A DNA stretch of 64,000 nt from Semisulcospira habei. Its lineage: Eukaryota > Mollusca > Gastropoda > Semisulcospiridae. The stretch spans positions 90,658,229-90,722,228 of the forward strand of contig BTPG01000006.1 in NCBI GenBank assembly GCA_036245525.1, given 5' to 3'. Under the pieces are notes generated by a model that ran no database searches, was not told the DNA's origin, and was given only the letters and a program-made list of their open reading frames with translations. The position numbers were made by a program, and so were the translations under genes. Positions 1-11,014 of this stretch are shown here, in pieces. Position 1 is the first letter of the stretch. Each line of letters begins with the position of its first letter.

Positions 1-60
1 TAGTGCCAGATTAGCTTGGCGCCTGACGGCGCCAAGCTAATCTGGCACTACCCTTCAATG
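1..60. repeat. TTAA foldback, core type A (truncated by window edge)
   Basis: Positions 1-50 form a perfect palindrome with 23-bp arms and a 4-nt loop. The 5' arm begins TAGTGCCAGATTAGCTTGG and the centre is GGCGCC on both sides of the loop. The outer arm CCCTTCAATG follows. This is the same core as at least 15 other places in the window. The left half of the unit is outside the window. Confidence 0.85.
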
Positions 61-214
61 GGAGTGGGGGGGTCAAAGGGGGTCAAAGGGGAGCATGGCT
101 AAAACAAGAAAGGCAAAGCCGTTATGGCTCACGTGTTTGACCGCTCTACACATGTGTGACAATAAGTAAAGGGATAGCTTCTGCATTAACAAAATCCATG
201 TTTTCTCAAAATTT

Positions 215-875
215 AATCAGTTACTTTACACTTCTGTGAAACCCCTGTGACCCCTGACCTTTGCGATGAGTCGACTAAATTAGTATACACAATCAGCTAC
301 CTTTGTGCCAAATTTGATTGAAAAGTTTGCAAAAATGTTGATAATAACTACAATTCTATCAAAAATTGGCATTTTATAATATTTGTCGACCTCTTGTGAC
401 CTTGACCTTTTCCGAGAGGACATCCATATTAGTATGCATAGATAGGTCTTACCATCGGGTATCTCTGTACCAAGTTTGGGTTTGAAGTTGTGAATAGTAA
501 TTAAGAAAAAAATATTTCTTGTCAAAATATGTCTATTTTTGACCTATTTCCTGAGCTCTTGTGGCCCTAGACCTTTTCCGAAGGGTCATCCAAAATAGTA
601 TGCATATATAGGCCTTACCATCAGGTATCTCTGTAGCAAGTTTAAGTTTGAAGTTGTGAATAGCATTTGAGAAAAAAACATCTTTTGTCAAAATATGGCT
701 ATTCTGGACCTATTTCCTGAGCTCTTGTAACCCTTGACCTTTCCGAGGGATCAACCAAATTAGTATGCATAGAACATGTCTTACCATCAGGTATCTTTGT
801 ACCAAGTTTGGGTCTGAAGTTGTGAATAGTAATTGAGAGAAAAAACACATCTTTAGTCAAAATATGGCTTTTTTT
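215..875. repeat. Diverged ~160-bp tandem repeat, four units
   Basis: Four units at about 240, 390, 550 and 720 repeat the order: TGACC-type motif pair, a stretch like 'accaaattagtatgcata', 'taccatcaggtatct', 'gtaccaagtttgggt', then 'gtgaatagtaattgag'. Related single copies occur at 44270-44400 and, split by a MITE, at 60375-60600, so it is a dispersed family that has locally tandemised. The several short open frames here are shared between units and look non-coding. Confidence 0.75.
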
Positions 876-1059
876 TCTTCTACCGTATTGAAAATACGGT
901 AGACTTTGAAATGGGGCTGGTCGGAGCGCATTTCGGAGCATGCACATGGCGTTTTTGGCGTGCGGGGCAGAAATTCTGGTAAAGAAGTAACACGATAAAA
1001 ATGACGTCACGTCTAGCTACGCAAACCTTGCTAGAGAACGTCTTTTTGGCGCCAAAGCG

Positions 1060-1060
<1 letters not shown>

Positions 1061-1146
<86 letters not shown>
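1061..1146. repeat. (TG)n microsatellite
   Basis: About 43 uninterrupted TG units, followed at 1256-1274 by a run of 19 G. Confidence 0.95.
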
Positions 1147-1147
<1 letters not shown>

Positions 1148-1384
1148 CCGTGTGTGTGACAGCGACTAGAGTCCGCGTTTGAGGACGGACAAGCCTCTTG
1201 AAATTGTATGATATTGTCCCTAATGAAAAGAATTATCTCGAGACCTTTTTCTTTTGGGGGGGGGGGGGGGGGGGATGTTTTGATTAAAATGCTCATTGGC
1301 GAGAAAATGGCTGTTTCACAAAAAAACGGTTGATCCACACTGGAGTCCGCAATTTTTCTTATTTTTACTAGATATTTTGCATAA

Positions 1385-1905
1385 AGAAAAAATACGACCA
1401 CATCACACCCCTGCTCAAACTTCTTCACTGGCTTCCCATCCCACAGCGTATCCAATACAAGATTCTGTCTCTCTGCTACAAATCCCTGAACAACTGCGCT
1501 CCTGCCTATCTTTCCAACTTACTTCACCCCTACACTCCTTCCCGCTCCCTCCGCTCCGCCTCCGACCCTCTCCGTCTCCACATCCCCCGCACCAAACTCA
1601 GCACTTTCGGCCCCCGCGCCTTCTCAGTTTATGGTCCATCCACCTGGAACACTCTCCCACTCTCTCTCCGTCAGAAAGACTCTCTCTCCTCCTTTCAGTC
1701 CGCCCTCAAAACTCACCTCTTTCAACAGTTCTAGCACTATATCACCACACTCCCCACAAAAGATGACTGTCGCAATATATTTCACCATTTGTTGTACGTG
1801 AGTCGTTGTCTAAAGAGTGCGCATGCGTGCGCGAGTTGTGAGTGCGCGCTTAGAGTTATAATTATTATAAGATAAGCGCATTATAAATACCGTAATTATT
1901 ATTAT
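1385..1905 (+). pseudogene. L2/CR1-like LINE, 5'-truncated 3' end
   Basis: The frame from 1391 to the TAG at 1732 encodes the C-terminal tail of a non-LTR reverse transcriptase (HITPLLKLLHWLPIPQRIQY ... SVYGPSTWNTLPLSLRQKDS ... THLFQQF, with one frame change near 1400). It is the same subfamily as the minus-strand copies at 5869-8031 and 49640-50755. The 3' UTR is GC-rich (gcgcatgcgtgcgcg) and ends in an AT-rich tail with ATT repeats at about 1905. The catalytic domain is absent, as expected of incomplete target-primed reverse transcription. Confidence 0.85.
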
Positions 1906-1988
1906 ATAGCTAGAAAAGGGAGATATGGAATGAGTTCGTGATCCAGCATTGTACCTCTAGAACTTTTTGAGTGATAATTTAAAAAAAA

Positions 1989-2089
<101 letters not shown>

Positions 2090-2099
2090 CGCTTTGGGG

Positions 2100-2677
2100 T
2101 TAATTTCACGAATTATATGGGTTAATCTTAAAACAATTGAATCTTTTTTACGAAAAAAACAAACATTCTTCTCATTAATAATCGTATGATTTTTCGTATA
2201 CGGTATTTACATAAGCCTACAGTTTTTCTCGGCTGTCGGGTACGATTAGGTCAATTGAGACCTGTATGCCCTAGGTGTGAAAATCAGACAATTTTGTCTA
2301 GAAAATGTTGTCTAGACACACACACTTATTGTGTGTGCGTGTGCGTGTGTGTGAAAAAACAAACGCATTTGTGTCGATAGACACTTGCATAAAAAGCTTT
2401 TTAATTTTCAGTATCAGAATCAGAACGAAAACCTGACACTGCAAGGTATCTCTTTCAAAAGCCTTTACTGGATTATTTATGATGTTGACCTTACAGTTTA
2501 AATGGAAGCCCAGACAAGCGACAACAGATACACCCCTGGACAAAAAATCCTCATAATGTGTGTGTTACTTCATTTGCAAACTGTTTACCTCCTGGCTTGC
2601 CTTCCCTCTCGAAAACGCTGTTGGATTAATTGTGCGCACGACACAGCAATCAGTTCTCTGACAAAAAATACTCCGTC
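2100..2677. other. Unassigned intergenic sequence
   Basis: A/T-rich sequence with a short GT/CA-rich patch near 2318-2354 (acacacacttattgtgtgtg makes a small hairpin). I see no gene or recognised repeat. Confidence 0.5.
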
Positions 2678-2745
2678 TGCAAGAGGCATAGATTCTTGTG
2701 AACCCCTGCAATTGCAGGGGTTCATGAGAATCTACGGCTCTTGCT
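2678..2745. repeat. Foldback, core type B
   Basis: A palindrome with arms of about 30 bp: CTGCAAGAGGCATAGATTCT on the left, AGAATCTACGGCTCTTGC on the right, centred on CCCCTGCAATTGCAGGGG. The same core recurs at 10113-10322, 22854-23005, 53884-54066 and, in a shorter form, at 41325 and 41826. Confidence 0.8.
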
Positions 2746-2819
2746 GACGATTGATATGACCCATCATTTTATTCATTGATAGAGGGTTATCTCTCTCTAG
2801 TTCTTCTTCTTCACAGAGA

Positions 2820-2923
2820 GAGAGAGAAAGAGAGAGAGAGCAGCGGATACTTACACTACCGACCCCAAGGAGGGTCGTTTGGAGGCCTAGCAGAGGCAAA
2901 TAATTATGTGTAAGGATCAGGTG

Positions 2924-3015
<92 letters not shown>
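2820..3015. repeat. (AG)n microsatellite
   Basis: Two AG-rich blocks (2811-2842 and 2922-3015) separated by about 80 bp of unique sequence. Confidence 0.95.
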
Positions 3016-3018
<3 letters not shown>

Positions 3019-3300
3019 AAGAAGGAAAAATTAAAAATAAAAGACTGTTATAATCAAGTTGTCACTGCATAGTCATATCTTGGTTGTGTGTGCAGTGTGT
3101 CGTGTGTGTGTTTATGAGCTGTCTACTACCAGTTTTTCGACAATGCATTTCTTCGATTATATTGGAATGACTCGCGGAGGTGCCTTTTTGGTGAGCGCAG
3201 CAAGAGGTGGCTGCATTGTAAAGATCTCTGTAGCACATCTTTGTGCATTTGTGACGAGAATGAAGTCCTGTTGACATGTATGCATGTATACATGTTCAAG

Positions 3301-3521
3301 TTAGTTGTGTGTGCGAGTGCGTGTGTGTGAGTGCGCGCGCGCGTGTGTGTGTATGCGTGTTTGTCCCAGTAAGCAAAGGTCCTCGGGCTCACTGGCACTG
3401 CGGCCGTCGTGGGACCAAAGACGTGCTACTTGGGGTCGTGTGTGTGTGTGCCGGTGTGTGTGTGCGCGTGTATATATGAATGAATGTATGCCTACAAGGC
3501 TATGTATGTATATGCGCGCGC

Positions 3522-3595
<74 letters not shown>

Positions 3596-3638
3596 GGGGT
3601 ACTGCGCACGGATGCTTGCTTTGCGTGAGCATGTACAT

Positions 3639-3721
<83 letters not shown>

Positions 3722-3785
3722 CGTTCCCATGTATAATACACCCGCAAGAGGCCGTACATAAATATGCGCGCGCGCGCACACATAC
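3301..3785. repeat. Compound microsatellite (GT)n-(CG)n-(TG)n-(AC)n
   Basis: GT-rich from 3303, CG alternation at about 3513-3534, (TG)n at 3535-3592, then (AC)n at 3640-3719 and a second CG patch at 3765-3776. The adjacent (TG)n and (AC)n tracts are reverse complements and can pair. The many Cys/Val and Thr/His open frames on both strands here are simple-repeat artefacts. Confidence 0.95.
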
Positions 3786-3915
3786 GCATTCGATGATCCT
3801 TATTGGAAGTTGATTTTGTTTTACAAGAAACAAAACAAAACAAACAACAACAAAAAAAGAAGAAAAAAAAACCGGAATGAAACAGAAAGAACAAGGTTTT
3901 AAGAAATAATGAAAT

Positions 3916-5868
3916 GTGACCAATAAGCTTATGGTGAAGAAGACTCCATCACCTCTTCCCACTACATTTCCCCCGTGCCAGCTGCCTCAGCGTTTTGCAG
4001 ATTACTTCGTTGATAAGGTCCGCGAAATTCGTGATTCTCTGGATCTCATGCCCACTTCAGTTTTGTTCACCGAAAAATGCTTCAGTGGAGAACCTCTCTC
4101 AGCCTTCGAACCTGTGCTAGAGGATGAGGTCAGAAAAGTGATCACAAACACTGCCCCCAAAACTTGTGAGTTAGACCCCATACCCACTCCCTTGTTGTAT
4201 GAGTGCCTGGATGAAGTGTTGCCTGCCATTACACAAGTCATCAACAACTCTCTCTCCACTGGTATTTTTCCTGAAAGCTTCAAGACTGCACTTGTGAAAC
4301 CCCTATTGAAGAAACCATCTTTAGACCCAAATGTTCTGAAAAACTATCGCCCAGTTTCCAATCTTACATTTCTATCAAAGATTCTTGAGAAAATTGTCCT
4401 TGCTCAAACTTTAAGGCATGTCAACTCTAATAGTCTGTTCAGTGTATTCCAGTCTGCATATCGTCCCCATCGTAGCACTGAAACAGCTTTGCTGAAGATA
4501 TTCAATGACCTGCTTTGTGCTTTGGACGAGCGTAAGATCACAGTCCTTGCTTTGCTAGACCTGTCCAGTGCGTTCGACACTATTGACCAGGAAATTTTGC
4601 TGTGCCGTCTTCAATCTGTATTTGGCATTGAAGGCACAGTCTTGGCATGGTTTAGTTCATACCTGACTGAACGATCCCAGATTGTTTCTGTCGACGGCTG
4701 TCGTTCTGAGCCATCACCTCTTCGGTTTGGTGTACCCCAGGGCTCGGTCCTAGGACCTGTATTGTTCTTACTGTATGTTCAGCCCCTGTCCGACCTGATT
4801 TGTAGTCGCTCCATTTCCCATCATGCATTTGCTGATGATACGCAGATGTACAAAAGTGATACTGTCGAGCGAGCTGTGAATGCCGTCCAAAGTATAAGCC
4901 AGTGCATTGACCATGTCAAATCATGGATGACCAACAACAAACTGATGTTAAATGATGGCAAAACAGAAGCAATGTTGGTAGCTAATCCAAGACTATCTTC
5001 GTCCCTGCCTTTACCGGCATCATTGTCTGTGGATGGAACACTCATTGGCTTCTCTGCGAGTGTGAGAAACCTGGGTGTTACACTTGACAGTGAGTTATCT
5101 ATGTCACAGCATGTCAGTGCAGTGTGTAGATCAGCTTATCTGGAACTTCGTCGTATTAGTTCAGTTCGTCATCTGCTGACCGTGGAAGCCACTAAAACAC
5201 TAGTTTGTGCATTTGTGCTGTCCAAGCTAGATTATTGTAACTCTTTGCTTTGTGGCTGCCCTCATGATCTCATTGATCGCCTGCAAAAAATTCAGAACAA
5301 TGCAGCCCGGCTTGTTGTGAGAGTCCGTAAAACTGAGCATGTCACACCCATCTTGAAGTCCCTTCACTGGATACCTGTGTCCTCACGTATTCAATACAAA
5401 GTTATGTCAATCTGTTTTAACTGCCTTTCAGGCACCAGCCCAGAATACTTGTCCTCTTTGCTGCATGTGTATACACCCTCTCGTGAGCTCCGCTCCTCTT
5501 CTGATAAACGGAAGTTGTGTGTACCTTCTGTCCAAACTAAAACATTTGGTCAGCGCACTTTTGTTTATCAAGCCCCAGTTTTATGGAATACACTTTCTCT
5601 TGAGGTCAGAAACAGCGAGTCTGTCTCTGACTTCAAGAGGTCGTTGAAAACTCACCTCTTCAAGCTTTACTTTGAATAACTGCCAGTGTTTGATGCCTTA
5701 GTTGTAGTTCTGCAATCCTCCTTGTTTAGACTGAATGTTAATTAGAATATAAATTATTATGTATGTATTGTTGTTTAGTTTATTGTAAAAGTTGTGTGTT
5801 CGGGCATTGTGCTTTGTTTGTTATGTGCATATGTCATTGTATTTTTATTTTTGTAATAATAATAATAA
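3916..5868 (+). CDS. L2/CR1-like LINE reverse transcriptase, 5'-truncated element
   Basis: An uninterrupted 587-codon frame (3916-5679) encodes a non-LTR reverse transcriptase. RT motifs appear in order: LVKPLLKKPSLD and NYRPVSNLTFLSKILEKIV (fingers), QSAYRPHRSTETALL, the catalytic aspartate in LDLSSAFDTIDQEILL, GVPQGSVLGPVLFLLY, and FADDTQMY, the catalytic DD box. The C-terminal tail (KIQNNAARLVVR, LHWIPVSSRIQYK) follows. The apurinic-like endonuclease domain normally N-terminal to the RT is missing, because upstream sequence is microsatellite. The 3' end carries an AAT-repeat tail near 5868, abutting the tail of an opposite-strand LINE. It is the most intact RT frame in the window and probably a young insertion. 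The first methionine is only the first ATG of the truncated frame. Confidence 0.9.
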
Positions 5869-8031
5869 TTAATAATTACGGTATTTATAATGCGCTTATC
5901 TTATAATAATTATAACTCTAAGCGCACACTCACAACTCGCGCACGCATGCGCACGCTTTAGACAATGACTCACGTACCACAAACAGTGAAATACATTACG
6001 ACGGTCAGCTTGGGGTGGGGAGTGCGGTGATATAGTGCTAAAACTGTTGAAAGAGGTGAGTTTTGAGGGCGGACTGGAAGGAGGAGAGAGAGTGTTTCTG
6101 ACGGAGAGAGAGTGGGAGAGTGTTCCAGATGGATGGACCGTAGACGGAGAAGGAGCGGGGACCGAAAGTGTTAAGTTTGGTGCGAGGGATGTGGAGGCGG
6201 AGAGGGTCGGAGGCAGAGCGGAGGGAGCGGGAAGGTGTGTAGGGGTGAAGTAAGTTGGAGAGATAGGCAGGAGCGCAGTTGTTCAGGGATTTGTAGCAGA
6301 GAGACAGAACTTTGTATTGGATGCGTTGGGGGATGGGGAGCCAGTGAAGGAGTTTGAGCAGGGGTGTGATGTGGTCGGATTTTTTCTTTCTGAGGACGAG
6401 GCGGGCAGCATTGTTCTGGACGCGTTGGAGAGTGAAGATGGTGGAGTGAGGGAGACCGGAAAGGAGAGAGTTGCAATAGTCAATGCGAGATAAGATGAGA
6501 GAGACAGCAAGTTTGGTGGCAGCTTCGGTAGTGAGGTATTTTCTGATCTGACTGATGCGGCGAAGGTGGAAATAGCATGCCTGGGTCGTGGCGGAGACGA
6601 AGTTGGTCATGGACAGAGAGGAATCGAGGATGACGCCGAGGTTCTTGGCCGAGTCAGAGAGGGAGATGGGGGTGCTATCGAGTTGAAGGTGGAGAGAGGG
6701 AGGGAGCTGGGAGAGTTTTTGGCGAGTGCCTACCAGCATGGCTTCCGTTTTGTCGTCGTTCAGTTTCAGCTTGTTTGCTGTCATCCAGTTTTTCACGTCT
6801 TTGTAGCAGTCAGCCGTGCGAGTCATTAGTGACTGAGTGTTGTCGAGTTTGTCTTTGTCTTGCAGTTGTGAGTCGTCAGCGTAGAGGTGGTGGTGTATGC
6901 GGTGAGACTGGATGATGTTGGACAGAGGAGAGGTGTAGAGTGTGAAAAGGACCGGGCCCAGGACGGATCCCTGTGGAACTCCGCAGGAGAGCGTTACCGG
7001 GTTGGAAGAGACGCCGTTGATGGTGACGGACTGCTGTCTGTCAGAGAGGTAGGAGAGAAACCAGGAGTGAGCAGAGTCAGTGATGCCGAAGGAGTGGTGG
7101 AGTCGGTGGAGGAGGATAGAGTGGTCTATAGTGTCAAAGGCGGCAGAGAGATCGAGTAGTGTAAGAAGGGAGATGTTGCCAGAGTCAGTGGAGAGAAGCA
7201 GCTCGTTTAAGATATGTAGAAGGGCTGTTTCAGTGCTGTGATGTTTGCGATAGGCAGACTGGAATGGACTGAGGAGGTTGTTGTCGGTGAGATGGAGGTT
7301 GAGCTGGTTGAGAACAACCTTTTCAAGAAGCTTGGACAGGAAAGAGAGATTGGAGACTGGGCGATAGTTCTTGAGTTCGTTTGGGTCGAGGTTGTGTTTT
7401 TTGAGGAGAGGACGGACGATGGCGGACTTGAAGATATCGGGGACGGAGCCGTTTTCTAGAGATGCGTTGATGATGTCGGTAATGAAGGGTAGAAGTTTTG
7501 GAAGGCCGTCACGGTAGAGAGAAGCTGGGAGGGGGTCAAGTTCGCAGGTTTTGAAGGGCATGGATTTTATGGTCTTGAGGACTTCATCCTGAGAGACGGT
7601 GCGGAAGGACGAGAGGGGAGTGCCGGAAAAGGTGGGGTCGGGAGGGCAAGGCGGAGGAGGCAGGGTGTCGAGTGTGTCGCGCAGATTTTGGATTTTGTCC
7701 GAAAAATAGGTAGAGAAAGCAGACGGGAGTTCTTCTTTGCTGTGTGTGTTGGGGAGAGGAGAGTCTTTAGAAGTGCCTAGGAGTGTGTTCATGGTGGCGT
7801 AGAGGGTTTTGGAAGAGGTGGATTCCAGGATTTGGTTTTGAAGGTGTTTGCGTTTAGATTCGGAGATCATTTTGCAGACTTTGGATCTGGTTGTTTGGAA
7901 GATCTGTCTGTGAACGGTGAGGTCAGATGAGCGCCAGAGGCGTTCCGCTTGTCGGCGCTCGCGCTTGGCCTCAGCTATGTCATCAGTGAGCCAGGGGGAG
8001 GGGAGTCGGTTGGGTATGGAGCAGGTGGTGT
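5869..8031 (-). CDS. L2/CR1-like LINE reverse transcriptase, 5'-truncated element
   Basis: A 610-codon minus-strand frame (7870-6038) continues open upstream to about 8031, where PWLTDDIAEAKRERRQAERL marks the usual endonuclease-RT linker. RT motifs are complete: NYRPVSNLSFLSKLLEKVV, QSAYRKHHSTETALL, LDLSAAFDTIDHSILL, CGVPQGSVLGPVLFTLY and YADDSQLQ (the catalytic YADD box). The tail ends in THLFQQF. The 3' UTR (6037-5869) is the GC-rich gcgcatgcgtgcg sequence plus ATT tail also seen at 1740-1905 and 49370-49540. No endonuclease domain is present. Both RT catalytic boxes are intact, so only the 5' truncation inactivates it. Confidence 0.9.
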
Positions 8032-8034
8032 ACA

Positions 8035-8083
8035 GATTGTAAAGCGCTTAGAGCTTTTGAATAAGATTAAGCGCTATATAAAT

Positions 8084-8118
<35 letters not shown>
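8035..8118 (+). repeat. LINE/SINE 3' tail fragment
   Basis: 'ttgtaaagcgcttagagc' followed by 'gcgctatataaatactc' and (ATT)n is the widespread 3' tail of L2/CR1-type LINEs and their dependent SINEs. It directly abuts the 5' truncation point of the preceding minus-strand LINE. Confidence 0.75.
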
Positions 8119-8119
<1 letters not shown>

Positions 8120-8590
8120 ATAAGTGAAAGGAATGCACAACTTAAGGACAACAAATTTGAAAGATGGACGAGATTGATGCACTGTTTAAGCTAATTTCGC
8201 TGTCTAACATAGTGATGTGTCGTGTAAGCTAGAAAGAGTAAAGTTGTAAAAAGCATGATATAAAACTATTATATAAGTTTTTTGTGTGTTTTTGTTTGTT
8301 TGTTGTTGGTGGGTTTTTGGTTTGCTTTTTAAAATTATTTATTGTAAGTTATGTAAAGTGAATTGTTTCGTTACACGGTGGCAAATGTTATATTAAAGAA
8401 AGTACCCATTCTATCATGCTTGCCTTAAAATATTTGTTTTTGCTATATGATATGTAGTGAATGTTTAATGTGAGAATTACCTGAATGTTTTAAATTTTTA
8501 ATAAACAACTTGAAATATGCCCCAGAAACAACATTGTGTTTTCAGGTATTTTGATTTGTATGCCTGCTGGTGCGTGTCCAAGTGAAATGT
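8119..8590. other. Unassigned AT-rich intergenic sequence
   Basis: AT-rich sequence without a gene or recognised repeat; a (GT)n microsatellite follows at 8597-8666. Confidence 0.5.
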
Positions 8591-8596
8591 GCCTGT

Positions 8597-8615
8597 GCCT
8601 GTGTGTGTGTGTGTG

Positions 8616-8666
<51 letters not shown>
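8597..8666. repeat. (GT)n microsatellite
   Basis: GT units with two CCTG interruptions. Confidence 0.95.
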
Positions 8667-8744
8667 CGGTGTGAGTGAGGGACACACAGAAACATATATT
8701 TACAAATCTAAAACTTCAGTACCGGTATTTTCCAATTTAATGTA

Positions 8745-9778
8745 CCATTACGCATAAAACAGTTGAATGACGGGAAAACTGACGCCATGATCATTGCTTC
8801 CACGAGGTTGACGAAGACGCCGACACTCCCCCAGTCATTACAAATCTGTGGTGCCACTGTCCCCTTCTCACCCCATGTAAAAAATCTGGGCGTCACACTT
8901 GATAGTAGCCTGTCCATGCGCCTTCATGTGAACAACGTTTGCAGATCCGCCTATACTGAACTGCGACGTATTGCTTCAGTCCGCCACTATCTGACACCTG
9001 AAGCAACTAAAGTACTTGTCTGCGCTTTGTTTTGTCTAAATTAGACTATTGCAATGCTCTTTTGGCTGGCTGTTCCCAGTGTCTGATTGGCAAACTCCAG
9101 AAAATTCAAAACTCAGCTGCTAGGTTGATTCCTAGAGTTTCTAGATCAGATCATATCACACCCCATCTGTCTGCCCTTCACTGGTTACCTGTAACAGCTA
9201 GGATTCAGTACAAAATTTCATGCATGACTCACAGTTGTATTACCTGTTCCTGCCCACACTACCTTGCCTCTCTTCTCCAGCTGTATAAGCCCTCAAAACA
9301 GAATTTGCGCTCTGCTGCCGACTCTCGAGTTTTACGTATCCCTCTTGTCACAAAGTCGTTTGGTGAGAGGTCATTCAGATACCAGAGCCCAGTTGTTTGA
9401 AATGACCTCCCACGCGAACTGAGATACGTGGATTCGAGAGAGGCATTCAAGCGAGCCCTAAAGACCCATATTTTTTCTGTCAGCTACAAATGACTTTGCA
9501 ACACACGGCCTGTCATGTTAAAGTCATCTCTACTGTCTATGTTAAAAGTAGTGTGTGTGTGGGTGTGTGTGTGAATGCCAGTACGAGTCCATAAGCGTAG
9601 CACTTTTGAATGGTGACTTTATAGCTTGTTTACAGAGTGCGTTGTATTTTGTTTTTGTACTTTTTGTAAATTGCATTTTTGTAATTAGTTATTTTTGTAC
9701 ATTAGTTTTTGTTAAGTGCCTAGAGCTCTAATTTGAGGTTAGGCGCTATACAAGTACTCATTATTACTATTATATTAA
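8745..9778 (+). pseudogene. L2/CR1-like LINE fragment, different subfamily, broken
   Basis: From 8763 the frame reads LNDGKTDAMIIASTRLTK ... HVKNLGVTLDSSLSM ... ELRRIASVRHYLTPEATKVL, shifts frame near 9035, and resumes as KLDYCNALLAGCSQCLIGKL to a stop at 9401 inside the conserved W/NDLP tail motif. This is the post-catalytic part of the RT, closest to the 3916-5868 element. The 3' end is 'gtgcctagagctctaatttg' and 'ggcgctatacaagtactc' plus ATT. It is 5'-truncated, frameshifted and contains a stop, so it is older than its neighbours. Confidence 0.85.
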
Positions 9779-10112
9779 ATCTGAAGTCTGAGACACATTT
9801 CAGCACCAATTGTGCTTGTTATGTCTTATCGACACACCTAATGAACTTTTACAGGAGTCTTGACATGCAGCAAAATCGCATTTATTTATTTTGCGCAGCC
9901 GTTAGCGTGACAATCTATTTTTAGCTGTTTCTCGTACTGAAAGCGTTGTATTTATAGAACGGAATGGAGTCATTGTCAGGTTACTTGAGACTAAGACGAC
10001 GTGTGCTGAACTGGATTGTCTTGTGTCTAAATGAACCACAACTAGAATGTATCGTTTCGTAACTATCTGTTACAGAAGTGTATCTTTGAACAGCTACGGC
10101 GGTAGTGAGCCT
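9779..10112. other. Unassigned intergenic sequence
   Basis: No gene or repeat recognised. Confidence 0.45.
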
Positions 10113-10322
10113 TTAACCCGTTCAGCGCCAGCTAACGCAGACAATCAGTCAGTTTTCGCTAATTCAACACCATAAGAAACTAGATCCCCCAGAAACATGG
10201 ATTCAAAGTGGTGACAGCAAGAGGCACAGGGCCTCATGAGTCCCGCAAATGCGGGGGCTGATGAGGATCTGTACTTCCTGCACTTGGGTGGTGTTTGAAT
10301 TTTTCGGCACTGAACGGGTAAA
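10113..10322. repeat. TTAA foldback, core type B
   Basis: The unit is bounded by TTAACCCGTTCAGCGCC on the left and GGCACTGAACGGGTAA on the right (terminal inverted repeats). Its core 'caagaggcacagggcctcat' pairs imperfectly with 'tgatgaggatctgtacttcc', around 'cccgcaaatgcggg'. It shows that core B travels with the same terminal motif as core A. Confidence 0.8.
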
Positions 10323-10895
10323 TGGATGACGTCGGCTTTCACATTAGCAATTACCCACACTGCATCAGTACCAGCCGTCAGTGGAAACACCAATCAACAG
10401 GCCTTTGGCTTCCACGTGGACAGTTGCCGTAAGCAACATAGTCTAGCAGCTGCCCTTCATAGACGATCAGCCGTTTACGAGATAGTGATTTTCTAGAGAG
10501 TAACAAAGGTTTGGGTATATCAAAATGAAGTCTAGTATGAATAAAAGCAGTGCGCACTCGTTTTAAACCGCCGGAGGATGGAGACATTTTTCTGTAGCAC
10601 ATTTTGTTTCCAGTATGGCTGCAGACGAAACCCGCAGGACCTTCGCGGCCATGTTTACAGGGGATCTTTACACGGGTCTCATTGTCCCTGTATTCAGTGG
10701 TAGTATGCACTATATGTCACTTAAAAGGATTTCATTTTTTAAAGTAATATTTTCACACTTAGATATATTAAGAGAAGAAACAATTACGAAAACGCTTGCC
10801 TTGAACTCAAAATTAATATCGTTTCTCAACAATAAGGTATCCCAAGGTATGCACTACTTAGTCTGCAGAAATTGCGAAAAGCTGCTAGACTAACA
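10323..10895. other. Unassigned sequence with one short open frame
   Basis: An open plus-strand frame at 10615-10893 (92 codons, MAADETRRTFAAMFTGDL at its start) shows no recognised domain, no codon-level support and no splice partner. I treat it as chance. Confidence 0.4.
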
Positions 10896-10896
10896 G

Positions 10897-11014
10897 CTGC
10901 TAGTGTCAGATCAGCTTGGCGCCTAAAGGTGCCAACCTAATCTGGCACCCCATGATTTATCAGTCATGGTCGATCCAGCTCCTTTTGTATGCGTCGGGGC
11001 CATATGGGTTAAAG
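10897..11014. repeat. TTAA foldback, core type A, left half lost
   Basis: The hairpin 10900-10950 (tagtgtcagatcagcttggc ... gccaacctaatctggcac) is diverged with several arm mismatches. The right flank ends 'gcgtcggggccatatgggtt' plus AA. No left terminal repeat is visible. Confidence 0.7.

Noticed and set aside
3301..3962. Long Cys/Val and Thr/His open frames on both strands
   Set aside because: They are translations of TG/AC and CG microsatellites with no other content.
10615..10893. 92-codon open frame (MAADETRRTFAAMFTGDL...) as a possible first exon of a gene
   Set aside because: No recognised domain, no convincing donor or downstream exon on the plus strand, and AT-rich codon use after residue 30. 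Best treated as chance.
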